A stretch of DNA of 64,000 nt from the NCBI GenBank assembly GCA_000231825.2, contig JH720329.1:527941-591940 (forward strand), read 5' to 3'. This stretch comes from Tetrahymena elliotti 4EA (lineage: Eukaryota; Ciliophora; Oligohymenophorea; Hymenostomatida; Tetrahymenidae). This document shows, piece by piece, positions 49,940 to 61,816 of this stretch. The notes under the pieces were generated by a model, which made no database searches, was not told the origin of the DNA, and saw only the letters and a program-made list of their open reading frames with translations. Each line of letters starts with the position of its first letter. The first letter of the stretch is position 1. Position numbers and translations under genes: made by a program.

Positions 49940-52900
49940 TCAGAATTTCAAGACAAACATAATAGCTTGGTAGAAAAGAGGTAGAATAGTATCATGAGGA
50001 GCATGGTATTAAATATTAAGAGCTCCATTTATCTTATCTATAATTACATCTAATAAAAGTGGCATTTCGTTCACTAACTTACAGGAGAAGTTAATCATTT
50101 CTATTTCAATAAAAAAAATATTAAAAAAATTATTTTTTAAGTGTAAAGTAAATAAATTACCTATTCCCTAAGGGTTTGTTTGTGAATTTACAAAGTAAAT
50201 ATTATTGTTTGTCATTTTCTTTACAAGCTTTTTTTATATAAATATAATATTTAATGAAATGTTTGGGATATTTTTAGAAATATTACTGCATCTCTATCTA
50301 TAACCATAGGAATCTTATCAGCTTTTTTAACCATTCTAGCTGAAAATTCACCATATTGTTAGATCTAAAGAGCTGCTCCAGGTACAATCAAAACTGAAAG
50401 ACTGCAAGGAATTGCCATTTAGTAAACATCAAAGTTTGTTTTTATCATTGTATTTACTAAGAAAGGACTGCTCAAAGGGCCGTTATCAATTTAACCATTA
50501 CAGTCAATTTCAATTTTAGTTGAGCTAGTTTATCCAGGTGCAACCTATTCATTTAAAATGATAAAAAATTAATTATTTTAAATTTAAATTTAAAAGCCAT
50601 TAAATAAAATTTATATCTTTTAAAATTAACATTATTTTTGGTTAAAAATAACAAAAATATTAACCATTATAAAAACAATAAAATTATTTAATCTTTTCAA
50701 AAAAACACTCCCTTCTAAACACCAGTTCATATTTTATTTTAATGATCTATTCAATAGAAAACTAATAGCTAAATTGGTTATGTTTTTTTGTTATTTTAAT
50801 ATCCATAGAATTTATTTTATTTTTTTTGTTCAATCAACAATAGAAACAATAGAGAAGAAAGAAAGAAAAAACAAAGAAAAGTGAATTATTTTTTAGATAA
50901 ATAATCATTTAATATCTGTAGGATTATGATTAAGTGTTTCTATACAATTTTGTATTCACTTTTTTGGGATTAAAATAAATTGATGTCTTACAATTTATTT
51001 TCCAAATATTTTTCTTTGTTAAAATTTTCTTTCATTCAATTAATAATAAAGTTTTTTTATAAAGTGTTAAGTTACAACTTTATTCAAACAGAGAGAGGAG
51101 AAAAATTGGTTTTTGGAAATATTGATCAAAATAAAAACTGTCTTATTTTGATTAAAATGACTCATTATTATAAAAAATAAATAAATGTTAGATAATATGT
51201 TTACTTGTCCTAATTTACTAAGATCAATAGTTGTTGGGTTTATTTTAAATTTGTTAGGAGCAAGTTTGATAGCAAAGTCTGAGAAAGTGTTGTTTCCAAA
51301 ACGATTAGAGACCTATATTTCTAAGAACATCTATGGACCTTCTCTTTAGAAGGCACAGGCTATGTTTAATCCATTAACTATATTTTTCACAGAGAATTTA
51401 TTTTCATTTATACATTCCTATTTGTTTGTTAATACAAATAAATTTTATAATTTTCTCATTTTTAAAGGAATATTGTTACACTAAAAGGGATTTTAATGTT
51501 AGCAGCTCTAATTTGAGAGCCACCTCCAAAGAAATCTGTATTATTATTTGAGTTTAAGCCATTACTGCTAAAGCTAGGTTAATTAGTGTTAACTGCTGGA
51601 GATTGGTTATACTGCATTTAATTAACTTGTTAAGGTTAAGGTGCAGTACTAGCTCCACCAATATTGTCATCGTCATCATCAAGGAGATTGAGATTCTTTG
51701 GTTGAGAAGGTGCAGGTTAGAATTATGGTTGTTATTGAGGCTATTATTAATAAACCTAAGGAGGAGGTTAATTAAATTATTATTACTATTATTATTAAAT
51801 TTATTATGGAGGAGCGATTATATCATCATCGTCATCTAATAAATTCTTAGCTGAGGTCTATGCAGTAGTGGGAGCAGTGGATGGACCTGAACTTTAGTTA
51901 ATTTAAACTTAACTATTTTAAATATTGCTATTCATATTTTATTAAATATTAGATTGTTGTTAACTGAAAGCATCTTCTTGAATCTTAACATCGCCTCCAT
52001 AATAATCATTATCTGCAACATTATTTTCTCCCTTTATAAAGAATTCATCACCAGCTTCATCAGCTTCCTAATCATTTTATTTATTTATTTGTTTGTTTCA
52101 GTTATCATAGAAATAGAAAAAAAATTAATTACATTTTCTACCATTTCTCTTTAGTTTATAATATCTCTTAAGTGCTTAACAAATTGCTCAGGAGGCTTGT
52201 AATAAACAGATGAGAGAGTTCCAATATTTTCAATCAATTTATCAAGAAGAGCAGTTTCCAAGACATAAGTATTGTCTGAAATTTCAGGACGTTCACTATA
52301 AACAATTTTTTTAGCTAATTCAGGACTCTAGCCAAGTAATCTCCAGTAAATATAACCTCTATCTCTGATATCTGGATTCTCACAATTGTTTGTGGCTTAT
52401 TACAAAAGCTTATGAACTAAATCATAGCCATCTTGAGGTCTCATCAAGAACAACTTAACGCAACTTGTTAAAATTTAATGCTGGACAATAGAAGGCTCTT
52501 CAATAAAGCTAATTAATTCAAAAAAAATAAATCATATAAAATAAGAATCATTTTTTCTTCTTATCCCTAAATATCAATTTAACTAGCAGCTTTATTCATT
52601 CATTTTTACAACATATAAAACTCCAAAAGAAATGTTCATTTAATTTATTTTTCATTTGATAAATTCTAGATAATTTCATTATTTTTGGATAAAAATTACC
52701 TCTTAACGAATTCCTCAAGAAGAGATCCAGAGTTTTCAATGGTATCAACATATTCACCAATAATCCATATCATAGCTGCCTTAGCTTCAGGATTGTCTAA
52801 AGTCTTCAAATTTTCACAGATTTCTTTCAACAAACCTTCATAATCTTTAGGATATTTTCTAAAGATATCTCTAATAACAATAATTGTTTCTTGAGTAATG

Positions 52901-55393
52901 TAATCGTCTTTTGATCTTAAGCAATCTCTTAAGACCTAAACACATTTTTATGCTGCTTTTTCTAGCTTAATAGCACATCTACCAATAGCTCTAATAGACT
53001 TTTAGTTAAAAAAATTTTAATAAAAAATCAACATTTAATATACTAAATTGCTTAGAAGCATCAAATTGTATTTTTTTAAAATGAATTTTTATTAAATTTT
53101 AAATAGATATTTTTGCAATAATGATTACCTTTTTGGCAATTTCAATATCTACTTCAGCAGAGTATTCTTTTAATTAATGAAGAATTTAAGGAATATTGTC
53201 TATGTTAGCAAGACGGATTAGAATTTCAATTTTCATAATCTTAATATAGATAGGGTCATTGAAGTTACAGAAGAAGAATTTTATTTCTTTTTCAATGATG
53301 ATGGGTCTCTTTTACAAAATTAAATTGATATTTTTTAAAGCAATAAATACTATTTCAGACTCCATATTCAACAAACTAATTAAAGGACTTGTTAATTTCT
53401 TGCAATAGTTAATAACCATTTCAGGATCAGTGAGATAATCTAAATATTTCATGATAACTCTAGTAGCACTTAAAATAACACCAGGATTCTAGTGAGACAA
53501 TCTAGGAATGACTCTTTCTAAAATTCTATATTATAAAAAATATCAAATTAATTCCTAAAATATTTTAAAATCAGATAAAAAAATATATTCCATTCATTTA
53601 ATAACGGATACTATTCCGTAAAATCTATTAATTTCAATCACTAAATAACTTTTATTTATTTCTTAAACTTTTGATTATGTTTTTTATGGCTAAATTACTT
53701 CTAAATATAACAGGAAATATAATTTAAACGTATGATTTAATTTGTTCAAAAAATAAAAAAGAATCCTGTTTGCTGTTTTGCTAAAATTTTCCTTTTGTAT
53801 TCATATGTCTATTCTAGTTAAATACCATTTTATATTTTATTATTTTATTCCATAAAATCTGTAAATTTCTATTGTTCAAGAAATCACTAATAGCTAGCTG
53901 CTCTTTGTTTTTTTTAATTATTTTTTATGTTTTTAATCTTCTTTTATTTTTTTATTTTTAAAAGTTCTATTGATAGATAAATATATTACTTTTATTAAAA
54001 TGACAGTAAATTGTAATCTTTTAGTTAATTTACTAAAATAATTTATTAAGAAGATTTTATAGTTCCATTTAGTTAAAATGTTACTTTTATATTAAAATGT
54101 CTATTTTATTTAAATTAAAGATATTTAATCGAGTTATCTAGTTAGCTATAAAGCACTTGTTTTATTATTTATCTAAAGGATTGATTGCTATGTTGAAAAC
54201 ACCTACTGTCGGATTTGCTCCAAAAATTTCAAATTGAATTAAGAGTCTTCAGAAATAAAATTTTATGCGTGATTTGATATGAACCCAATTTTTATATATT
54301 AAATGAATGAATTTATTTATAAATATAAATATATACTCTTCAGCTTCTTTGGTGTCATCAGGACGATAAATGGATAAAGCATCGAGGATGTAAATGACAC
54401 CCCATTCGTTACATTCATTCATAGCAGTTCTTAATTTTTATACTTTGTACTTATTTAGTTCCAATATATTTCCTCCCTTAACATCTTAAATTTACATTTG
54501 AGCACAGATTGCATTGGCAATAACCATAGCATTGCTATCATTAAGAAGGTATTCTAATTGCTGTAAGAAACCTTATTCTACAACTAATTCAGGATAAGTT
54601 TCATAAATCTTTGCTATACAAATGGCAGCGGTCTTACGAACATAAGGATTTTCGTCTTTGACGGCTTTCTTTAAAGCATCCAACAAGTATTCTATAATTT
54701 CCTTAACACGTATGCAACCCATAGTTCTAACTGCTAAACTTCTTAACATGGGATTAGTAGGATCTGATGCATCCTAATATAATAAAAAGTGATTGCTTAA
54801 AACATATTATTTTCTTTTAAAGACCTAAAATGGAAACAAAGAGGCCTTGCTAGTTAGTGTAAAATGAATGCAAAATGAATTACGCTCTTGAATGAATTGA
54901 TAGCGAGAATAACTAAATCAGGTTTTGTTTTAGCATAATTAATGATGTATAAATAAATCAATTTTTTTAATTCCATATTCTTAGTCATCATATTTCTTAA
55001 CACGTGAGGGAAAAGCATAGAAACATCTTTACCTCTTGTCATTGCATCAATAATCTAGTTTTGTTAAAAAATATTCAAAATTCAATTTTTAAACCTAATT
55101 TTTAGTTTCTGCTGCTTGCTTGCTAGCTGATTCATTTCAACATAGACAAGAAGATAGTTTCTAAAGCAATATTCTGAACTGATTATTTAACTATTTTACT
55201 TCTCTATGGAAATGATAAATTGCAATAAAACCCTTTTTTTATTAATTTTGTTTTTTACTTTTCTGACAGCTTCCTTCTTTATATTCTCATTATTATTAAT
55301 GAGATCATCTTGCAATTCCTAAATTTCATTCTTTTTAACGACGACTGGCCCCTTCGAAGAAGTACCTTTTGATGAACTAGCTGATGAAGACAT
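49940..55393 (-). CDS. Beta-adaptin of a clathrin adaptor complex (AP-1/AP-2 type), 11 exons, about 1,030 aa
   Basis: Large subunit of an AP complex, linking cargo and clathrin at Golgi/endosome or plasma membrane. Model: complement(join(49940..50100, 50161..50227, 50287..50544, 51205..51417, 51480..52067, 52142..52508, 52700..52998, 53129..53525, 54337..54773, 54884..55054, 55259..55393)). It starts [14 protein letters not shown]. The trunk has family signatures: [116 protein letters not shown]. The Q/P-rich hinge carries LLDDDDD twice, which may act as a clathrin- or partner-binding motif. The appendage ends in [22 protein letters not shown]-1 versus AP-2 cannot be decided from sequence alone. 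The 67-nt tenth exon has two possible acceptors. Confidence 0.92.
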
Positions 55394-55911
55394 GATGCTT
55401 GTTGATATTCAATTCGCTCTCTTTACTTATTTATTTATTCTTGTTTACTTTCTTGCTGGTTGGCTTTATTTTGTCTAACCTTCCTTTGTTTGTTTGCTTT
55501 CACAATAAGGATAATTTGATAATTATTACAAGTTTATTGTTTATTTATCTAACAATTTTTATTTTAAGAAAATTTATTTCAAAAGATTTCTTTTATTCTT
55601 CTTGAATAAATTAAAAATCAAAACCAAGCAAGCAATATTCAATTAATCTATTCATTTTCCTTTGATTTTCTTGTCTTTCTTATCCCTCCTACTTGCTTGC
55701 TTCTCTGCTTGTTTATCTGAGTCATCTCTCTATTTCTTCACTGTTTATTCTTGAAGACAACCAATTATATTAATAAATATTGTTCTCATTATATTATTAA
55801 ATGCATTACTTTTTTTAATCTGTAAAAAAGGCAATTTGAATTTTTAAAAAAACAAATTAATCATAAAAATACTTACAACATTAAATAATTCAGTTTATAA
55901 GAAAATAATTT
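55394..55911. other. Short spacer with CTTGC-rich leader
   Basis: Between the beta-adaptin start and the 3' end of LRR gene B, both on the minus strand. A GCAAGCAAGC-type stretch lies in the adaptin leader near 55690-55705. A 28-codon minus-strand frame there (MTQINKQRSK...) may be an upstream ORF but could be chance. Confidence 0.4.
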
Positions 55912-57633
55912 TCATATTATGAAGATCACAAATATATTAATTTCACAAAAAAATTAAATAAACATCAAAATAATATAAAACTTCTCACTAATCTCTTGAG
56001 TTTTTTTACTTTTTTCAAGTCATTTAAATTATATTTTTAAATTTAATTCATACTTTTTTAATTAAATAATTTTTAATATTTAATGATTGCCAACCAAATA
56101 AAGAAACTTTACTATAAAGTAATAAACAAAAAAGTCAACTTTTCGCATTTAACTATGTTTCTGCAAAAGATTTTCAATCCTTCAAATTTTACTTCATTCA
56201 TCCTTGTTCAATTAAAAATAATTATTATTCAAACAAAACTCTATGTATGTTTCTTTACATTAAATGTAGATAAAGAGAATTTAAATTGCTGCATTCAGAT
56301 ATTCCCTTACTTAATCCACTTAGTCCTTTACATTTGATCTTATTTTACCTAACAAATTAAATAGCTCATAAATTAAATTTTGATTTTATTTAATAAATTG
56401 AACAACTATCTAGACTTTGTTCAATTAATTTTTTCTAATTTCTAAATAAAAAGTTAAGGAATAAATAAATTATTACATTAAGAAAATATTTAAAAATTTT
56501 AAATTTTTTAAAGACGAAATTCCATCACCAAGTGATTTAACCCCAAAATCACCAATCTTGTTTCCACTGTTAAATAATTAATTATTTTATTAAATGTTTG
56601 TTTGGTCTAAATGATAATAATATAACTCTAAACATAAAATAAGATGGGTTAGGTTTATGCATTTAGATAAGCCTAGTGCAAGGCCTTTAATTCCACTGTC
56701 ACCAATTATATTTAACCTTATCATATGTAAAAATTATATTAATTATTATTTAAACATTTTTAAACTCACCATAAATATTCCCAAGAAAATATTGGATGAT
56801 AACAAAAAATTTTTAAATCCAATAACGATTGAAATATTTAAATTTAATGATATCAATATGAAAAGTTAGAAAGATTTAAAAATAATAATCACAGTGTATG
56901 AAATAAAAATTTTTTCTTTTACTCAAAATCAAGAGACAAATATGTTAATTTTATGCACTGCCCAATTCCTATACCTATTCCTGAAGCACCAATCTCTTAA
57001 ATTGAATTTTTTCTTTTTGAAAAATGTTGACTTAATGATAATTTAATATGAAAAATTACTTAAAGAATAGAGTGAGAGAGACCAAGTTAAAAAAATACTC
57101 TCCTATGGCCTAACCCAGTTTAGAACTACTCATATCTTTTAGCAAATTATCACTATTAAATGAAATTTTTGTTAATTTTATTAATTAAATAAATAAATAA
57201 TTGAATACTCTAAATTTAAGTTTAGATAACTTAAATTTTAACAAATCTATGATATTCCTTCTAGAATTTTATTTACTCTTTCTGGACCAAATCTATGCCT
57301 CCTAAAAAATCAAAACATCAAAAATTTCTCAATGAAAGAATAAAATACTCAATGTTTAGAGTTAGATGTTTTAGACTTTTGTATTTAGAAATTCCTTGAA
57401 TTAAACTGTCTATTTAACTATATTCAACTTGCTGTTTACTTAATAGTATATTTCAAAAATGCAATCCTAAATAAAATTAATACAGAAACTTCAGTGTTAA
57501 TTGATCTCTTTACGTTTTTTCATCATTAATGAACTTTATTTCAAAAATATTAAAAATTTAATTTGAATATGATATTTTTGAAAAGCATTACATCTTCCAA
57601 AGAATTAAATTCTTCTTCTACATTGTCTTTCAT
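55912..57633 (-). CDS. LRR protein with one repeat per exon (gene B), ten exons, about 285 aa
   Basis: Model: complement(join(55912..56008, 56113..56202, 56259..56348, 56477..56566, 56627..56716, 56923..57012, 57060..57152, 57209..57301, 57349..57431, 57592..57633)). The first exon is MKDNVEEEFNSLED. Exons 3-9 are 93, 93, 90, 90, 90, 90 and 90 nt, all split 1/2, each one LRR: FGPERVNKILEGISQICQNL, KLGQAIGEYFFNLVSLTLFF, IGASGIGIGIGQCIKLTYL, IGDSGIKGLALGLSKCINL, IGDFGVKSLGDGISSLKNL, GLSGLSKGISECSNLNSLYL, FEGLKIFCRNIVKCEKLTFL. The terminal exon is uncertain: with the 7-A run it reads KKTQEISEKF, whereas one base fewer would give a tail KKLKRLVRSF like gene A. No membrane span. Function unknown. 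Confidence 0.72.
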
Positions 57634-58324
57634 TTCTTACCAAATATTTATTTAAATTTTTTTATGCTGTATTTTACTTAATAAAAATAAAATTATCTCA
57701 AAAATAATAAGTTCTTGCAGTTAATTTCTTTAAATTTATTATTATCTTTACTCCTTAACAAAATATTGTCTATTTTTAATCAGCGAGCTAATTTTATTCA
57801 TTTTGCTTACATATTTCATAAAATATCTATCAATTAGCTTTAATCCAATTAAATTAAACCATAAATAGAATTATTATTTGATCTTTGTTATTCTAAATTA
57901 TTAATTCATACATATTAGATCAAAAATATATATTATACTTATTTTTATTTTGAGAATACTCGAAAAATTAAGAAAATATTTAAAATAGGTATATTTAATA
58001 GGAATAAAAATTAGTTCAAATTCAAATGAATATTTATTTATCAAGCCTTAATAAAATTAATTCTAAATTTTCTGTATTTTATTTTAACACTTTACAAAAA
58101 TATTTTATATCTTTTTAACCTGTTTTCATTCAAATTAACTCTTATTTTTATTAAGATTTTGAAGTTTTGAATATTTTATTTAGAAATATTTTAATTAAAT
58201 TTAAAACGACAATGATATATATACAAATAAGATTTTTTTGTTTTTTGATAATTTAAATGATAAATATTAATAATTTGAAATTTATAAGTTATTTAGTATA
58301 AATAAAGTTTAGTTTTTCTATCTT
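57634..58324. other. AT-rich spacer
   Basis: Between the 5' end of LRR gene B and the 3' end of the ATG14/UVRAG-like gene. I see nothing else here. Confidence 0.6.
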
Positions 58325-59806
58325 TCAATAATCATCATTATCATACAATTCCCACCCTCCTTGTACAACTTTTTAGGAAGCATAGATGTATGGATCTTTA
58401 AATCCAAACTCTTTTTATTTCAAGTTATCTTCATATTCTATCTTTATAAGAGGTGACTTTATAAACAAGAGTTTAAATGTTTTTCCTGATTGTTCTTGAT
58501 TTAAGTTTAAGTGATGATGATGTTGATGTTAATTATCTCTTTGATGGTTTTAATTGTTTTTAATTTTATTAAATCCCTCATCTATATGAGAAAGACTTCT
58601 GATTCTTTGATTGATTAATGGGTAGGTTAAAGGATTATCTATATTATGCATCAAAAATTGATTTGGGGCTCTAATTGCAATATTGTTGTTGATAGTTTGG
58701 TCTAAGTCAGAATGAGAGTTATTAACAAAATTTAAATCTATCATTTTATTATCTTACTTCTACTTAGGTATTTCTGTGAAAGACTAAGAAAGTAAATCAA
58801 CAGTTTCTTGTGAGTTTTAGCTATTTAATTTATGGAAATAGAAAGCAAAATTGCTTTCTTGATTAGAATTTATTTTTTATTCTTCATTAATATTTTATCT
58901 GGAAATAAAGCGTTCTTTAAAGTAGCAAATATCAAAGAAGAAGTATGGATTCCTTGTTCTATTTATATTAAATCTCTACAAAATGAGCTTGTAGTTCAGA
59001 AAGAGATAAATAATATTTTCATCATAGAATATACGGAAATTCTCATCATATAATTTAATGTTGTTGTCCACTGAAATAGAAATTTGCTCTCTTGGTTTCT
59101 TCTAAAGAGGGAATTAAGATGATATTCTCAACATCGTTTGTAGACCATAAATAAATAAAGCAATTTGATTCATAGAAAATATAAATTGCTATTACTGCAC
59201 TTGAGTTAAAAAATTCCATTTCTTCTTAAAGAGAATGTAATTTTAATATGATTTTTCAATTTTGTTGCTCTTTTTATTATGAAAAGGGATTTCTATTTTT
59301 TCAAGTTCGCTGTTGATTGACCAATTAGGAAATTGATAATTAATTACTCTTAAATTATAAGTCATTTCTACTTTTCTTTTCTTAATACCCATTAAAATAT
59401 TTTATCTCTATATTAACTCTTCTTTAACCTTGCTTTACTCTTTCTTTTTATTCTCCAAATAAGCTTTCAATAACTCTATTCTCTTTTTTTTATATTAATT
59501 GGTGATCTCAATTTCGTTTGTTTAAATTTTTATCATATGCTTGAACTCCTCCAAATCTTAAACATCATCTTTAATCTCACATAATTTCTTTTGGCTTATG
59601 CTAATCCTTTCAATTGCATTTAAATTAACCAAATCCTAGAATTTCTCTTTGGCTAAATTCTAAAGAAGCTTAGAATGCTCTTCAATATATTTCTTCTAAA
59701 CACTGGTTGCTTTACATGGCACAAAAACATCTCTAATTTTTTTGTAGCAATTATAACAGTTCAGCTCGTCACTCAAAATTCCACAACTTACACATTTCTA
59801 ATTCAT
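58325..59806 (-). CDS. ATG14/UVRAG (VPS38)-like subunit of a class III PI3-kinase complex, 493 aa
   Basis: Proteins of this type join VPS34-VPS15-Beclin and direct PI3P production in autophagy or endosomal sorting. Single uninterrupted frame, MNQKCVSCG at 59806 to TGA 58327-58325. The N-terminus has a CxxC...CxxC pair (CVSCGILSDELNCYNC), as in ATG14-type zinc-like motifs. Residues about 55-190 are helical and coiled-coil (LVNLNAIERISISQKKL, EFKHMIKIQTNEIE, KKEQSKVKEELIQRQ). Residues about 245-320 fit the family core: IALFIYGLQTMLRISSQFPL followed by IKLYDENFRIFYDENIIYLF. The C-terminal third is N/Q/H-rich. A second open frame overlapping 59070-59240 (YESNCFIYLWSTNDVEN) is probably chance. The family call rests on motif order, so it is moderately sure. 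Confidence 0.65.
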
Positions 59807-61198
59807 TTAATAAACTCCTTAACCTTTTTTAATCTTCCAAAATGCACACTCCTTCTATACACCTATTCAATAAATTTCAGTTCTCTAATTTTTTATATCC
59901 TATTTGGTATTTATCGATTTTTGATCACCAAAAAACTAAATAATAATAAACTAATATTAGTAATTTACTAAATAATTATAAATTTTGAGTCAAGTATAAC
60001 TTAGATTTATTTATTGATTGATTATGGTATAATTTAATCTATCAATTCATTTTGGTATATTTTGAATTACTTACTTAATCATCTCAATTTTGCTTCAAAA
60101 CTCCAAAAATAATTATTTTAAATCATTAATCATTCTTTTTTCTATATTTTTTTTCTATTCTACCAGATATTTGTAAAATATTCTATACAATAATTAATTT
60201 TATTTTAACAGAATTTAAAATTTTTTCTATCCCAAAATTATACAAATATATTCATTAAAAAATATTCTATTAAAGCATAAATTTAATCTTTATTTAAACT
60301 ATTATTTGATTTAAATGTTTATCTAATCTCTATTTTATTATTAAAATCAAGTAATTGTACTTTTTTTAATTCTTAACATTTTATCTTATTTATTTTAAAT
60401 AAAGACATTTTTATTTAATTTTGATCTAAAAATTTATGTAAAGAAACTGTTTTTTTTAAATATTTAACAACTATTTGTAGATAGTTTTTCCAATGATATG
60501 AATTAATTTAAACTTTCTTTTTTTTAATTTTAGGCTGCTTGTACAAAGAAATTATTTTCAAAGATAGTTTTTTTAATGTTAATCCGTTAATTTTTAAAGC
60601 AAATAATTTTAAAAATATTATTCATTAATATCAAATTGATTTTTGAAAATAAGTGTTAGATTTTTTATTATAAATTTGAACACAATTTAAAAAATATTTT
60701 TATTCATGGGATATTTATTTTCAAGTTCATAATAAAGTATCCTTAACCCTTATAGAATTAAGTTATTCTTAAAAAATCTAAATTTTATTTGTGAATTATT
60801 AAGAGTAAATTTTCATTTATTTATTTTGAATTTAATTTTAAAAATAATTATTTTTGAAGTAATTAAACAACTAATATTTTTATATTTTTAAAATAAATTA
60901 ACTGAATCAACAGTTACCCTTTCATTAAAGAGTTTAATATTAATAAAACAAATAAACCAACCATCTATCTATCTTCTTTTAGCACAAAATTTATCGCAAT
61001 TTTAGGAAAATTCATTAGTTGAAATAAATCAAATATAAATGAGTTGTTAAATTATGCAAGAAATAAAATTTAATTTAAATTATGATGAAGAATTCTAATT
61101 TTCTTTATTTATGTTTATCTATTTATTATTTTTTTTAGAAAAGTGAAGAAATTAATTATTAAAGTTAATCTTCAAATATTTTTAATTAAATAAAAAAT
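59807..61198. other. AT-rich spacer
   Basis: Between the ATG14/UVRAG-like gene and the tRNA genes. No gene, repeat or telomere-like sequence is seen. Confidence 0.6.
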
Positions 61199-61271
61199 TG
61201 GATAACCGGGGCATCGATCCCCGTGCCTCCTGAATGCAAATCAGGCGCTCTACCATCTGAGCTAGTTACCC
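61199..61271 (-). tRNA. tRNA-Ala, anticodon TGC
   Basis: A 73-nt cloverleaf on the minus strand without intron. The acceptor arm GGGTAAC pairs with GTTATCC and contains the G3:U70 wobble pair that defines alanine tRNA. The anticodon arm CCTGA/TTTGCAT/TCAGG gives anticodon TGC. The T-loop GATCGATGC type and A/B box regions (TAGCTCAGATGG, GGGGATCGATGCCCC) are intact. Discriminator A. Confidence 0.96.
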
Positions 61272-61404
61272 TCGTTAGTATTTTAGGGTATTAGAAATAC
61301 ACATATTTAAAGTTAAATGAGAATTTAATCTAGTTTGTCTGCTAAGACCAATTTTGTGTTATTTGAAATCTATTTGGGATGTGTTTACATTGGTTGAAAA
61401 AATT

Positions 61405-61477
61405 TGGATAACCGGGGCATTGATCCCCGTGCCTTCTGAATGCGAACCAGACGCTCTACCATTTGAGCTAGTTACCC
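61405..61477 (-). tRNA. tRNA-Ala, anticodon CGC
   Basis: A second 73-nt cloverleaf, about 130 bp from the first and largely identical, with the same G3:U70 acceptor pair. The anticodon arm is TCTGG/TTCGCAT/TCAGA, giving CGC. The differences from the TGC gene sit mostly in the anticodon arm and one T-loop base (GATCAATGC). The pair looks like a local duplication followed by an anticodon change. Confidence 0.94.
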
Positions 61478-61816
61478 AACTTACTAATAACTGAAAACTA
61501 TTTTCTAAAATATAAACTGAATCATTTTTTAAAATTAAGCAGACTGAAAGAGTTTTTGTTTGATTAATTTCTTATAATTTTTGATGGAGCTTCATTAAAT
61601 GCAGCTATCCCTATGCGCTTAATTAAATTAATTTGAAAGCCAACAAATTTTAAATATATTTTTAAGACAAATATTTCATTACTTCTGAATTGCGCGTAAT
61701 TATAAAAAAAGTAGATCTATCTATTAAACTAAACTCTATTCAATTTCATTTATTTTAAACTAAATACTAAATATCTCTTTTTCAAAAAATTCTCTTCAAA
61801 TTAAAATAAAATCTAA
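61478..61816. other. Short spacer
   Basis: AT-rich sequence upstream of the tRNA-Ala (CGC) gene and of the PHD gene. It should contain the promoter of the latter. Nothing specific is seen. Confidence 0.5.

Noticed and set aside
51603..51839. Leu/Arg-rich + strand frame opposite the beta-adaptin hinge
   Set aside because: It is a shadow of the Q/P/D-rich hinge on the minus strand.
59070..59240. Second open frame (YESNCFIYLWSTNDVEN) inside the ATG14/UVRAG-like gene
   Set aside because: It first looked like evidence of a frameshift, but the main frame is open from start to stop and its translation there fits the family better.
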